64,000 nt of DNA from Mycolicibacterium monacense (GTDB lineage Bacteria > Actinomycetota > Actinomycetes > Mycobacteriales > Mycobacteriaceae), in assembly GCF_010731575.1 (NCBI RefSeq), contig NZ_AP022617.1, positions 2,108,001-2,172,000 on the forward strand, read 5' to 3'. A program made the translations under genes and the position numbers. How positions within the stretch are numbered: the first letter of the stretch is position 1; each line of letters opens with the position of its first letter. The notes under the pieces are model-generated. The model saw nothing but the letters and a program-made list of their open reading frames with translations. It did not search any database and was not told the origin of the DNA. Positions 57,070 through 64,000 of this stretch are shown in pieces.

Positions 57070-59235
57070 GGGGTGCTCCTGCGGTGGCGGGTGAGGTCGA
57101 GAGTCAGCGGGACGGGTCCAGCGCTGGGTTGATGACACTCGGTGATCGCGCCGTGGGCCGCGGAGTCGGGTTCGTGGTCGAGGGCGTCGAGGAGTCGTTC
57201 CAGAGCGTGGTGTTCAGTGCGGCGCCTAGTGAGCCATACGTTGTCCTCGGGCATGGGATGGCCGTGTCGTTGCTCGAATTCTGTTGCGGCCCGGTTTATC
57301 AGATCGGTGGTTTCGCGAAGTTGACGTTGCAGAACGTCTCGGTGGGTGTGGTCGGTGACGAATACCGAGCAGGTCAGGCAGGCGTTGCCTTTGTCGCAGG
57401 ACTGCAGCGGTGGCAGGGTGCACCAGCCGTTGGGCAGGAACCGGTCTGCGCGGCGGAACAGGTGCAGGCTGTCGTGGTCGTCGCTGGAGAGTTGGATGCG
57501 GGTGCCGTCGGATCGGAGCTTGGCGGTGGCCAGGAACGCCTGCTCGGCGTGTTCGTCGCGGGCGGCGATGTAGTGCATGGTCATGGTGGGGGTGGCGTGT
57601 CCGGCGTAGCGCTGCAGTACGTGGACTGGCAGGCCGAGTTCGGCCAGTCGGGTCAGCCTGGTGTGTCGGAAGCGGTGGGTGTGGCTCAACCGCACGACGT
57701 GGCCCTTGGCGTCGGTGATCTGAACGAGGTCGCTGAGGGTGCGTAGCACCAGTTGTAGGTGCCTGCTGGATAGGGTTTGTCGCCGCGGCGGTTGCCCAGG
57801 CGCCGCGCGAACAGGTACCGCCTGCTGCCGCCCGGATGCTGGTCTTGGAGCCAACGGTGTTGTTCAGCAATGACTTCGGTGACTTCGTGGTCAACAAGGA
57901 TGGTGTCTGGCGCGACGTCGATCTTGCTTTGCGCGTAACGGAACCTGCTCAGCGTTTGGTCGTCGTCTGCGGCCGCGGTGGTACTGGGCGCAGCGGTGAG
58001 GCAGTCGAAGTCGCAGGTGCGGATCTCGCTGGCCCGACGGCCGGTGAGGATCTGCAGCAGGATCATCCGCATCGCTTGCGGGTCGTCGAGCCCGCTTACG
58101 GTGATGGTGGTGCCATCGCCGCGGGTGATGGTCATCTGCTCGGTGCGGGCAATCCGATCAACGGCAGCGCAGCGGTGATCTGGGCGAGCGCGTGATCGTC
58201 GATGTAGTTCGCGTCGTTGAAGCCGCGTTGATGCGGTATCCGGGTGACACGGCCGAACCAGCTGGCGGCGTGTGCTGCGGTGACGTGTTGCCAGGGGTCG
58301 GCACCCAGAACGGTGCGTGCTTCGCCGGGGTTGGCGGCGACGAAGTCCAGGAGGCCGGCCACGGCTCGCAGGTCGTCGTTGATCCCTCGGGTCGGCACCG
58401 GTCTTCCGAGGTGGCGGGTGTCTGATTCGCGGGTGACGCGGTTGGCGGCCACGGCGGTCCACCGTGCGAACGCGGCTGCCTGCTCGACCGCTGTCGTGGG
58501 GTCACCCAGGATGTCGGTGGGGTCGTCGAAGCTGGTGGTCAGCCAGTTGTCGAAGCGGCGGAAGCTTCTCATCCGTTCTTGGCTGACCGTGGTCCAGCGC
58601 AGCATCCCGGATTCCAGGGAGGTGCCCAGGTGCCACTTCACGGCGGCCCGCAGCCAGGGCAGCTGGATGTGTCCGGGTGGGCAGCCGTAGTTGGCGACCG
58701 GTTCGCGGTCGGTGAGGGGGATCCGCGGATCGCAACGCGGGTGCCAGAAATCCAGTTGCCACCACGGGCCGTCGTGACAGGCGGCGATCAGTGCGTGTCG
58801 TGCAAACCCGAACAGGCCGTGAACCCGGGCGCGGCCTCTGGGTGAGGGCAGTCGCTTGCCCCTGCTGGCATAGAACCAGCCCTGTAATGCCGCGGCGGCG
58901 TTGTAATCCATCGCCCGGATCGACGGCGCGAACGTACGGCCTTCGGCGATGGCCCGTCGAATGATGTTGGCGAACTGCGCCATCGCCAGCACCGACACCC
59001 GGGTGCCATCACCGGCCTGCCAGTGCGCCATCCACGCCAGCTCCGCGGCGAAGGGGTCGGGTAATCCGCTCAGATCGAGGTGTGGCCAGTCATTCTCGGT
59101 AAGCGATGCCCAGTTCTCGATGCCAGGTCCCAGCACCGGGCCACGCCACTGCGCCGGCAGCCCGTCCCAGAGTCGCCAGATCGGATCGAGGTGTTCGGCT
59201 CTTCGCAGGTGACGGTGCCCACGCTCGTCGATCAT
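57066..59235 (-). pseudogene. TnpB tyrosine recombinase, two frameshifts
   Basis: Long site-specific recombinase of Tn554 type, about 720 codons. Frame 1 (59235 to ~58150) carries the N-terminal DNA-binding half. Frame 2 (~58150 to ~57750) carries the first catalytic Arg in LTGRRASEIRTCDFD. Frame 3 (~57750 to 57066) carries HRFRHTRLTRLAELG, GHATPTMTMHYIA (catalytic Tyr) and a Cys-rich C-terminal region (LQSCDKGNACLTCSVF). Adding one G at 57749-57750 would join frames 2 and 3 (YNWVLRTLSD). The active-site residues themselves are intact. Confidence 0.8.
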
Positions 59236-60413
59236 TCGGCCACCCGCCAGCTGCTGGCATAGGAAGCCCAGTTGGCCGCCGCTCGCAGCGCGTCGTCGTC
59301 CCGGACCCAGCCGTAGAGGTCAAGGGTCGTCTGCACGTGGGCGTGCCCGAGGCGCCGAGAGACCACCCATTCCGGTGTCCCCGCGAGCAACAATGCGGTG
59401 GCATGGGTGTGGCGGAACCAATGCGGTGTCCACCCAGGCGTCCCGATGCCGCGCCGGCGCAGCGTGGCCACCTTCTCCCGCACTGTCGTCTCACGCAGAG
59501 CCGCCAGCAGCGGGGGTCGCGCCACATTCACCAGCAGCGGATACTGATCTGTCAGCCCGATACCGGATTCAGCTGCGCGGCAGGCGATATCGGTGAGATA
59601 GTCAGCGAACAGCCGCTCGAGGTCAGCACCGACATAGACCCGTCGCGGTCGCATCATCTTCACCCGCGCACCGTTCGGGTTATCCGAGCGCGGCACGATC
59701 TCCACATACGCGGTGCCGCCGCGGCCGAGGACGAACTCGCCGATCCGCAAGCCCAACGCCTCCCCGAGACGCATCCCAGTCTCCGCAAGCAGCGCGAACA
59801 CGAACCGGTCCCGCAGGTTGCCTCGCCACGATCCGGACTCGGCATCGAAGACCGCGCAGCCATCCAGGATCGCCTGGATCTGTTCAGGCAGCAGTAAGGG
59901 CGGTCTGTCCCTGCGTCGGTCGCGTCGCACGCGCACCAGCGACGTTGCCGCCGGGGCCGAACGCGCATCCAGATGCGCCAGCAAGCCTCGGGCTGGTCGG
60001 TGCCGCGGTGTTCCTCGAAGTAACCGCTCCGCCACCAACACACCGGAGGTTGCTTGATGCCATCGGTAGAACGAAATCAACGCTGCCAGGCGAACTTCCA
60101 AGGTCGCAGCGGTCGGCGCCAGGTCCGACTCCGCCAGCCGGTGTTCAACTGTGCGGCCATTGCGTTGCCAGGAAAGGAACGCCGTGACGGCTGGGACACC
60201 GACCTCGTACCAACCGTCGGCTTGCCCGCGTTGCTCCAGGAAGCTCCACCACTGGGCCAACGAAGTCGCATAACCGCGCACGGTGTTCGGCGACCACAGG
60301 TGTCGGTGAGCTTCTATCCACTCCTCAACGGGACCGACCGTTGCATAATCCTGCCCGAGCACGGTCCAGGTCCGCTGCCCCCTCGCAGGAGACACTGCCA
60401 CCGGATACGCCAT
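59232..60413 (-). CDS. TnpA tyrosine recombinase of Tn554-like element
   Basis: Tyrosine site-specific recombinase of 393 aa. The N-terminal SAM-like DNA-binding domain (~30-130) includes HRHLWSPNTVRGYATSLAQWWSFLEQRG. The catalytic domain (~180-390) has Arg in LAETGMRLGEALGLRIGEF, HWFRHTHATALLLAG (His-x-x-Arg) and VQTTLDLYGWV (nucleophile Tyr). All catalytic residues are present. The start at 60413 follows GAAGGAACGG. It ends in an ATGA overlap with tnpB, so the three recombination genes form one operon. Confidence 0.92.
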   Translation of the reverse strand: MAYPVAVSPARGQRTWTVLGQDYATVGPVEEWIEAHRHLWSPNTVRGYATSLAQWWSFLEQRGQADGWYEVGVPAVTAFLSWQRNGRTVEHRLAESDLAPTAATLEVRLAALISFYRWHQATSGVLVAERLLRGTPRHRPARGLLAHLDARSAPAATSLVRVRRDRRRDRPPLLLPEQIQAILDGCAVFDAESGSWRGNLRDRFVFALLAETGMRLGEALGLRIGEFVLGRGGTAYVEIVPRSDNPNGARVKMMRPRRVYVGADLERLFADYLTDIACRAAESGIGLTDQYPLLVNVARPPLLAALRETTVREKVATLRRRGIGTPGWTPHWFRHTHATALLLAGTPEWVVSRRLGHAHVQTTLDLYGWVRDDDALRAAANWASYASSWRVAE

Positions 60414-60533
60414 CGTTGCCGTTCCTTCACGTCGAAGAACACCCGCCGATAAACCGGCAACAACGATGACAAACCTGGCTCTAACCTCCCTGTCGCATAC
60501 ATAGATTCGAGCGTGTTACTACCCGTTGATAAC

Positions 60534-60908
60534 GGCGGGTCCGATGATGGCCAGGTTCTGTTGTGTACGAATCCATTCCAGGCTGCAGAGGTAGTCGAAC
60601 ACCTTCGGCTGAATCGAGGAGGCAGCCACGTCGAACGATTCGAGTGTCTTGGCGACCGGGAAGCCGGCCGCCTTGAGCCGGTTGACCACGTTGGAGGCAT
60701 CCCGCGCCGCCAACTCGGTCTCCACCAGAGTCCGCAACACCTCCTCAGGGGTCCATCGCTGGGTCTTCGCGGTGATCAGGACTTCGGGTGCGGTGCGGCG
60801 GATCGCAGCCAGTTTGAGTCGCCGCAGACCGGCGTCGAGGTCAGCGGCAAGCGGCGGAACCGATTGCGGTGCAACGGGGTTGACTGGCTTCGCTGATGTG
60901 GTGGTCAT
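60534..60908 (-). pseudogene. istB: istB, 5' part (IS21 helper ATPase)
   Basis: First ~125 codons of IstB: MTTTSAKPVNPV start, the N-terminal helical domain (LRRLKLAAIRRTAPEVLI, WTPEEVLRTLVETELAARDASN), then LEWIRTQQNLAIIGPA immediately before the insertion. In place, the frame reads into the Tn554-like end and stops at 60519. The ATG overlaps the istA stop (ATGA), as is usual in IS21. Confidence 0.88.
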
Positions 60909-62464
60909 GACGTAACCCCACCGTCTACGGCCGAGGTGACGGTGTAGGCGTCCAACGATCGGGTCGGGGCGACCGGGAGGTCCAGGATCAACGCATCCCC
61001 GGCAGGGCGGGGCTGCGGGGTTCCCGCGCCGGCGGCCAGGATGGAACGCACGTCGGCGGCACGGAACCGGCGGAAGGCCACCGCACGGCGCAACGCCGCG
61101 GTGAGTGCGTCGGTGCCGTGGGCAGCGCCCAAGCCGAGTAGGACCTCCAACTCCGAGCCCAGTCGGGTGTTGCCGATCGCCGCAGCGCCAATGAGGAACG
61201 CCTCGGCCTCGGCACCCAGGGCGCAGAACTGCTGCTCGGTCGTCGTTCGGGGTCGAGGGCCCCGATGCGGTGCTGGCCGTGGCCCGTCGTAGTGCGCGTC
61301 GCGGATCGACGCGGTGCCTGGTGCGGTGAGCTCGTGCTCGGCCACGATCATCCCGGTAGCTGGCTCGAGGAGGCAGACCGCACCGTGATCGACCACGACG
61401 GCCACACTGGATCCGATCAGCCGGGTGGGCACCGAATAGCGGGCCGAGCCGTACCGAACACACGACAAGCGGTCGACCTTGCGGAGCACCGACGGCGCCC
61501 CGATCTGCAACCGCAGCGACGGTAGTGGTTGCAGCAGTTCACGTTCGACGAGCAGACGTTCCTCGGGTACGGCCTGGATCTCTGAATGCACCGCAGCGTT
61601 GACTTCGGCGCACCACGCCCTGGCCGCGGCGTTGGCCGCCCGCAGATCGACACCGCGCCCCGCGATGGCAGCCTCGGTGAGCAGCGGGACGGCCAGGTCA
61701 CGTTGGGCGTAGCCGCACAAGTTCTCCACGACACCCTTGGATTCGGGATCCGAAGCGTGGCAGAAGTCCGGCGCGAAGCCGTAATGGGCGGCCAGCCGGA
61801 CGTATTCGGCAGTCGGGATCACCACGTTGGCGACCACGCCACCCTTGAGGCAGGCCATCCGGTCGGCCAGCACCCGGGCCGGAACCCCACCGATCGCGGT
61901 AAAGGTTTCGGCGATCAACGCCAACGTCGTCGATGCCTTCTGGTCGGTGGCGAACGCCACGAAGCGCCACCGGGAAAAAGCCAACACCGCGCAGAACAGG
62001 AACAACCCCGGTGCCGCTTGGGCCCAGTCGATCACCAAGTATTCACCCGGTGACCACACTGCGGGGCGACGGCCGCGGTGATGCTCGTTGCGCCACAACG
62101 TCTTCGCCTCGGCTACCAGGCGGCGGAAGTTACGGGCCGACCCCTCATAACCGGCGGCCCTCGCGATCGGCAGCATCCGCTTGGCCGACATCCGACCCTG
62201 GGACTTCTCGACACGCTCGGTGACCAGATCAGTCACCGCGTCGTAGTTGTGGGCCCGTTGCGCTCGCGGCGGTGCGTTATCGCCGGCTTCGAACTTCTCC
62301 ACGACGCGTTTGACGGTCTTGGGCGTAGTGCCGCAGAGGTCGGCGGCACCCCGATACGACCCGACTTGTTGATAGGCAGAAATGATGTCCATGCGGTCCT
62401 TCGCAGACTTCAATGGAACTCCCCGGTGGTGATGGTGTGTGGTTGGCACCTTCACCGTCACCAT
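60905..62464 (-). CDS. istA: IS21-family transposase
   Basis: DDE transposase of 519 aa. N-terminal helix-turn-helix (AKDRMDIISAYQQVGSYRGAADLCGTTPKTVKRVVEKFEAG), DDE catalytic core with YLVIDWAQ (first Asp), ARVLADRMACLKGG (second Asp) and DPESKGVVENLCGYAQRDL (Glu), and a C-terminal beta-barrel region (SCVRYGSARYSVPTRLIGSSVAVVVDHG). It appears intact, but its partner istB is disrupted, so it could move only if an intact IstB is supplied from elsewhere. Confidence 0.93.
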   Translation of the reverse strand: MVTVKVPTTHHHHRGVPLKSAKDRMDIISAYQQVGSYRGAADLCGTTPKTVKRVVEKFEAGDNAPPRAQRAHNYDAVTDLVTERVEKSQGRMSAKRMLPIARAAGYEGSARNFRRLVAEAKTLWRNEHHRGRRPAVWSPGEYLVIDWAQAAPGLFLFCAVLAFSRWRFVAFATDQKASTTLALIAETFTAIGGVPARVLADRMACLKGGVVANVVIPTAEYVRLAAHYGFAPDFCHASDPESKGVVENLCGYAQRDLAVPLLTEAAIAGRGVDLRAANAAARAWCAEVNAAVHSEIQAVPEERLLVERELLQPLPSLRLQIGAPSVLRKVDRLSCVRYGSARYSVPTRLIGSSVAVVVDHGAVCLLEPATGMIVAEHELTAPGTASIRDAHYDGPRPAPHRGPRPRTTTEQQFCALGAEAEAFLIGAAAIGNTRLGSELEVLLGLGAAHGTDALTAALRRAVAFRRFRAADVRSILAAGAGTPQPRPAGDALILDLPVAPTRSLDAYTVTSAVDGGVTS

Positions 62465-62496
62465 CGGGGCCCACAGTTCCTGATCGACACGACGAA

Positions 62497-62577
62497 CACG
62501 GGGTGGGGACTTTTATCTGGCCACCAGCGGGGACCTCTACTTGGCCACCAGGGAGGACTTTGTCATGGCCACGGACA
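62497..62577. repeat. IS21-like right terminal repeat with an extra repeat unit
   Basis: Carries the inverted match to the left end (CACGGGGTGGGGACTT, TATCTGGCCACCAGCGG) plus a further GGCCACCAGG/GGACTTTGTCATGGCC unit, so this end is ~24 bp longer. Multiple internal repeats at IS21 ends are transposase binding sites. Confidence 0.8.
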
Positions 62578-62582
62578 CGGTG

Positions 62583-63431
62583 GTGAGATCCGCCCCAGCG
62601 CACCTCACAGGCCCCTGCCACGGCCCACCGACAGCCACACGCCTCCTGCCTGCAGGCGACAACTAGAGGGTAGACAGAACTTTGTCGTGGATAACGACTG
62701 CTATCCATGTTTTCGCCGACTGCACTCGGGCGCAGCGTCAACGAAGCCCCACTCCCCTATGACCGTCCATGAGGTCGTTCGCCAAGTGAAGCGATGCCAC
62801 AGCCAGCCGTGCGGCGTCGGCGTCGCGGCGGGGGCAAGCGGGTGTCCGACACTCTCAGGTCTTTTCGAACTCTGTCCGGCACTCTTGTGTTTCTGTGGAC
62901 AGATCGGGAGAAAGTCGTCCAGAATCGCTTGAGAGCTCCGAGGTCGGCGACATGTCCCACTCTCCAGATGATCTGGATCGGACACCTGCGTCCCGCCTAA
63001 CCCCCGCCTAACTGATCCTGCTGCGCCGAGTTCTACCTCAGGGTCGTCATAACGATCGGTTTGCGACCCTGGTGTAGATCTCGACGCGCGACAGTCGACC
63101 GCCTCGCAGATCGAAACCGCCGTCATTCACTTGACGCCGAGGGCGGTCCGGCCGCCGCTCTTCACCACCCCCACCCACTCGCTTCAATACGTCACCGTGA
63201 CGAATTGCCATGTGCCGCCTAGCCTCTTCGCGGCGCACTCGACGTTGTCGTTGCCGCCCAAGCATCGTCGGTTTGAGGAAGCACTCAACGCGTGATCGCC
63301 CGTCGATGCAATCAATCATTGCGCCGTTCAGCTACTCCGATAGCTCTGTAACTGCGAGAACGAAAGCGGGCGCTGACGATCGCCCGCCCTGCGGCCCCGT
63401 GGGCTGGCGACCGATTCATCACGTGATGAAT
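62583..63431. other. Gene-poor stretch between IS21 and Tn7-like element
   Basis: No convincing gene. A minus-strand frame at 63047-63319 (90 codons) ends in FDLRGGRLSRVEIYTR, faintly like SnoaL/NTF2-type proteins, but its upstream part is Arg-rich and out of character. It may be a decayed gene. Confidence 0.35.
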
Positions 63432-63437
63432 TGTCCG

Positions 63438-63508
63438 TTCTCATTGATTCTGGGGCATTCTCATTGAATCTGGGGTAAGTGCGTGTCTTTCTCATTGAAT
63501 CTGGGGCA
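63438..63508 (+). repeat. Three 20-bp repeats, likely TnsB-binding sites
   Basis: TTCTCATTGAATCTGGGGCA at 63489-63508, with one-base variants at 63438-63457 (GATTC for GAATC) and 63458-63477 (GGTA for GGCA). The first two are directly adjacent; the third follows after 11 bp. Confidence 0.82.
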
Positions 63509-63527
63509 CGAGGCTTAGCGTTTATGT

Positions 63528-64000
63528 GTGCTGACGTCGGCTGTTTCGGCTGGGCCAGGTGTAGCGAGTGCAGTGGACTTGGAGTTCAACACCCGCGAGG
63601 GATGCACGCGGCAATCGCTGGACCGATGTGCTGCAACCCGGTTTGAGTTGGACTGTTCACCAGTGCGGAATTTCCCCTCGTTTCGAGGTCAGCGTAACTT
63701 TCCCGGGCTGTGGTGGTTCGCCACAACCGGCGCACATGTAGGTCACGAGTCCTGGGTAGAACGTGACCAGTTGATGGCGTTGGATGCCGATCCGGATGTT
63801 GTTGGTGTTCTGTCGCAACCATTTTGGATTCATTGGCGTGACGGCACGCGGCATGCTCCTGACTACTTCGTGCGGCGCCGCGATGGATCTGTCGTCGTAG
63901 TCGACGTTCGTGAGGACGACCGGATCTCTGACGCTGATCGGGACGTGTTCGATCGGTCTGCCGCCACGTGCGCGATGGTCGGTTGGGATTACCTGCGTGT
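63528..64000 (+). CDS. tnsA: TnsA-like heteromeric transposase endonuclease subunit (3' end outside window)
   Basis: The first ~157 codons are visible. The TnsA endonuclease core is seen: GHESWVERDQLMALDADPDVVGVLSQPFWIHW (catalytic Glu), HAPDYFVRRRDGSVVVVDVRE (catalytic Asp, and DVR where Tn7 TnsA has QxK), as in actinobacterial TnsA-like proteins. It would cut the 5' strands at the transposon ends, giving cut-and-paste movement together with TnsB. GTG 63528 is the likely start; GTG 63573 is an alternative. First gene of the Tn7-like element. Confidence 0.8.
   Translation, partial: MLTSAVSAGPGVASAVDLEFNTREGCTRQSLDRCAATRFELDCSPVRNFPSFRGQRNFPGLWWFATTGAHVGHESWVERDQLMALDADPDVVGVLSQPFWIHWRDGTRHAPDYFVRRRDGSVVVVDVREDDRISDADRDVFDRSAATCAMVGWDYLR

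Larger units (their letters stand above)
56584..60533 (-). mobile_element. Tn554-like tnpABC transposon inserted in the istB P-loop
   Basis: A 3.95-kb unit bounded by GTTATC (56584-56589) and GATAAC (60528-60533), which are inverted copies. It separates istB codons for NLAIIGPA from those for GTGKSH. It contains tnpA, tnpB and tnpC in Tn554 order with ATGA overlaps and no cargo. Like Tn554 it leaves no obvious target duplication. Borders are exact to within a few bases because GCC/GGC is shared by both junctions. Confidence 0.85.
60497..62577. other. Reserved note: right-hand arm of IS21-like element (istA plus 5' istB)
   Basis: The right-hand arm of the interrupted IS carries istA and the first part of istB. 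About 120 bp between tnpA and the element border (60414-60533) is non-coding and would hold the tnp promoter. Confidence 0.4.
56074..62582 (-). mobile_element. IS21-family insertion sequence with 5-bp target duplication, interrupted by a Tn554-like element
   Basis: The element proper is 56079-62577, starting TGTCAATGGCC and ending GGCCACGGACA. Related long terminal repeats lie inside each end. CGGTG is duplicated directly outside (56074-56078 and 62578-62582). It carries istA and a split istB. Without the 3.95-kb insertion it would be about 2.55 kb, normal for IS21. The target duplication shows it arrived by transposition. Confidence 0.88.
63432..64000 (+). mobile_element. Left end of a Tn7-like transposon (continues beyond window)
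   Basis: TGTCCG at 63432 is followed by three copies of a 20-bp repeat and then a tnsA-like gene reading inward. This arrangement (terminal TGT, repeated TnsB sites, tnsA first) is that of Tn7-like elements. The exact end at 63432 is inferred. tnsB and later genes would lie to the right. Confidence 0.7.

Noticed and set aside
56584..60533. Recombinase-in-trio (RIT) element with three tyrosine recombinases
   Set aside because: Only two of the three proteins are tyrosine recombinases. The third is a coiled-coil TnpC/DUF6262 protein, which matches the Tn554 plan.
63438..63508. Possible CRISPR array
   Set aside because: Only three repeats, two without any spacer, next to a tnsA-like gene. Transposon-end binding sites explain them better. 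No other array-like pattern was seen in the window.

Overview
The window is GC-rich DNA that looks mycobacterial (Mycobacteriales). The protein families are typical of that group: LdtMt-type L,D-transpeptidases, RipA-type NlpC/P60 hydrolases, an LppW-like serine hydrolase, a CtpV/CsoR copper locus, CopD-CtaG and CcsA proteins, and an OafA/SGNH acyltransferase. Gene pairs are tightly packed with ATGA/GTGA overlaps and there are many GTG starts. Second copies of normally chromosomal respiratory genes (ctaD, ctaE, ctaG, ccsA, ccdA), many pseudogenes and dense mobile DNA at the right end suggest an accessory region, either a large plasmid or a genomic island. The sequence alone does not decide between these.

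Layout. (1) 1-5.75 kb: a minus-strand copper operon of HMA chaperone, exported His-rich protein, CtpV/CopA-type ATPase, YHS protein, CsoR and a CopB-like ATPase that runs off the edge. It is preceded by a pair of GGGTA-type copper operators. (2) 5.8-14 kb: a frameshifted hydrolase, an L,D-transpeptidase with its own pair of copper-type operators, two NlpC/P60 proteins, an atypical response regulator and a first BlaI/BlaR pair. (3) 14-24 kb: a two-component system, a DUF305 lipoprotein, an ICMT-like protein, an LppW-like hydrolase, a CadC-type sensor with a P1B-4 ATPase, and a DsbA-like protein. (4) 24-32 kb: CopD-CtaG, CcdA, a second L,D-transpeptidase, and a P1B-4 ATPase overlapping a nucleotide cyclase fused to a YHS domain. 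(5) 32-49.4 kb: acyltransferase, CcsA, CtaD, an M23 peptidase, a second BlaI/BlaR pair, CtaG, a TlpA/ResA thioredoxin, CtaE, an NlpC/P60 protein, CopC and a CPBP protease. (6) 49.4-55.3 kb: a third L,D-transpeptidase, a fenitrothion-hydrolase-like membrane protein with a cupredoxin-like lipoprotein, a broken AraC regulator and a membrane hydroxylase. (7) 56-62.6 kb: an IS21-family element flanked by a 5-bp target duplication, whose istB is split at its P-loop by a Tn554-like tnpABC element. (8) 63.4 kb to the end: the repeat-bearing left end and tnsA of a Tn7-like transposon.

The main new observation is a 19-bp near-palindromic sequence, CTAC-N11-GTA(G/C/A/T), found in promoter position at 14 places between 8.7 and 51.2 kb. 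It precedes the peptidoglycan enzymes (L,D-transpeptidases, NlpC/P60, LppW-like, M23), the extra terminal-oxidase subunits (ctaD, ctaE) and the oxidase/cytochrome maturation genes (ccdA-copD/ctaG, tlpA-ctaG). The same region encodes two BlaI-type repressors, each overlapping a BlaR-like M56 metalloprotease that lacks a penicillin-sensor domain. I infer one regulon that couples cell-envelope remodelling to building an alternative aa3 oxidase and handling its copper, set among copper and other metal efflux systems. Several decayed target genes still keep an intact operator.
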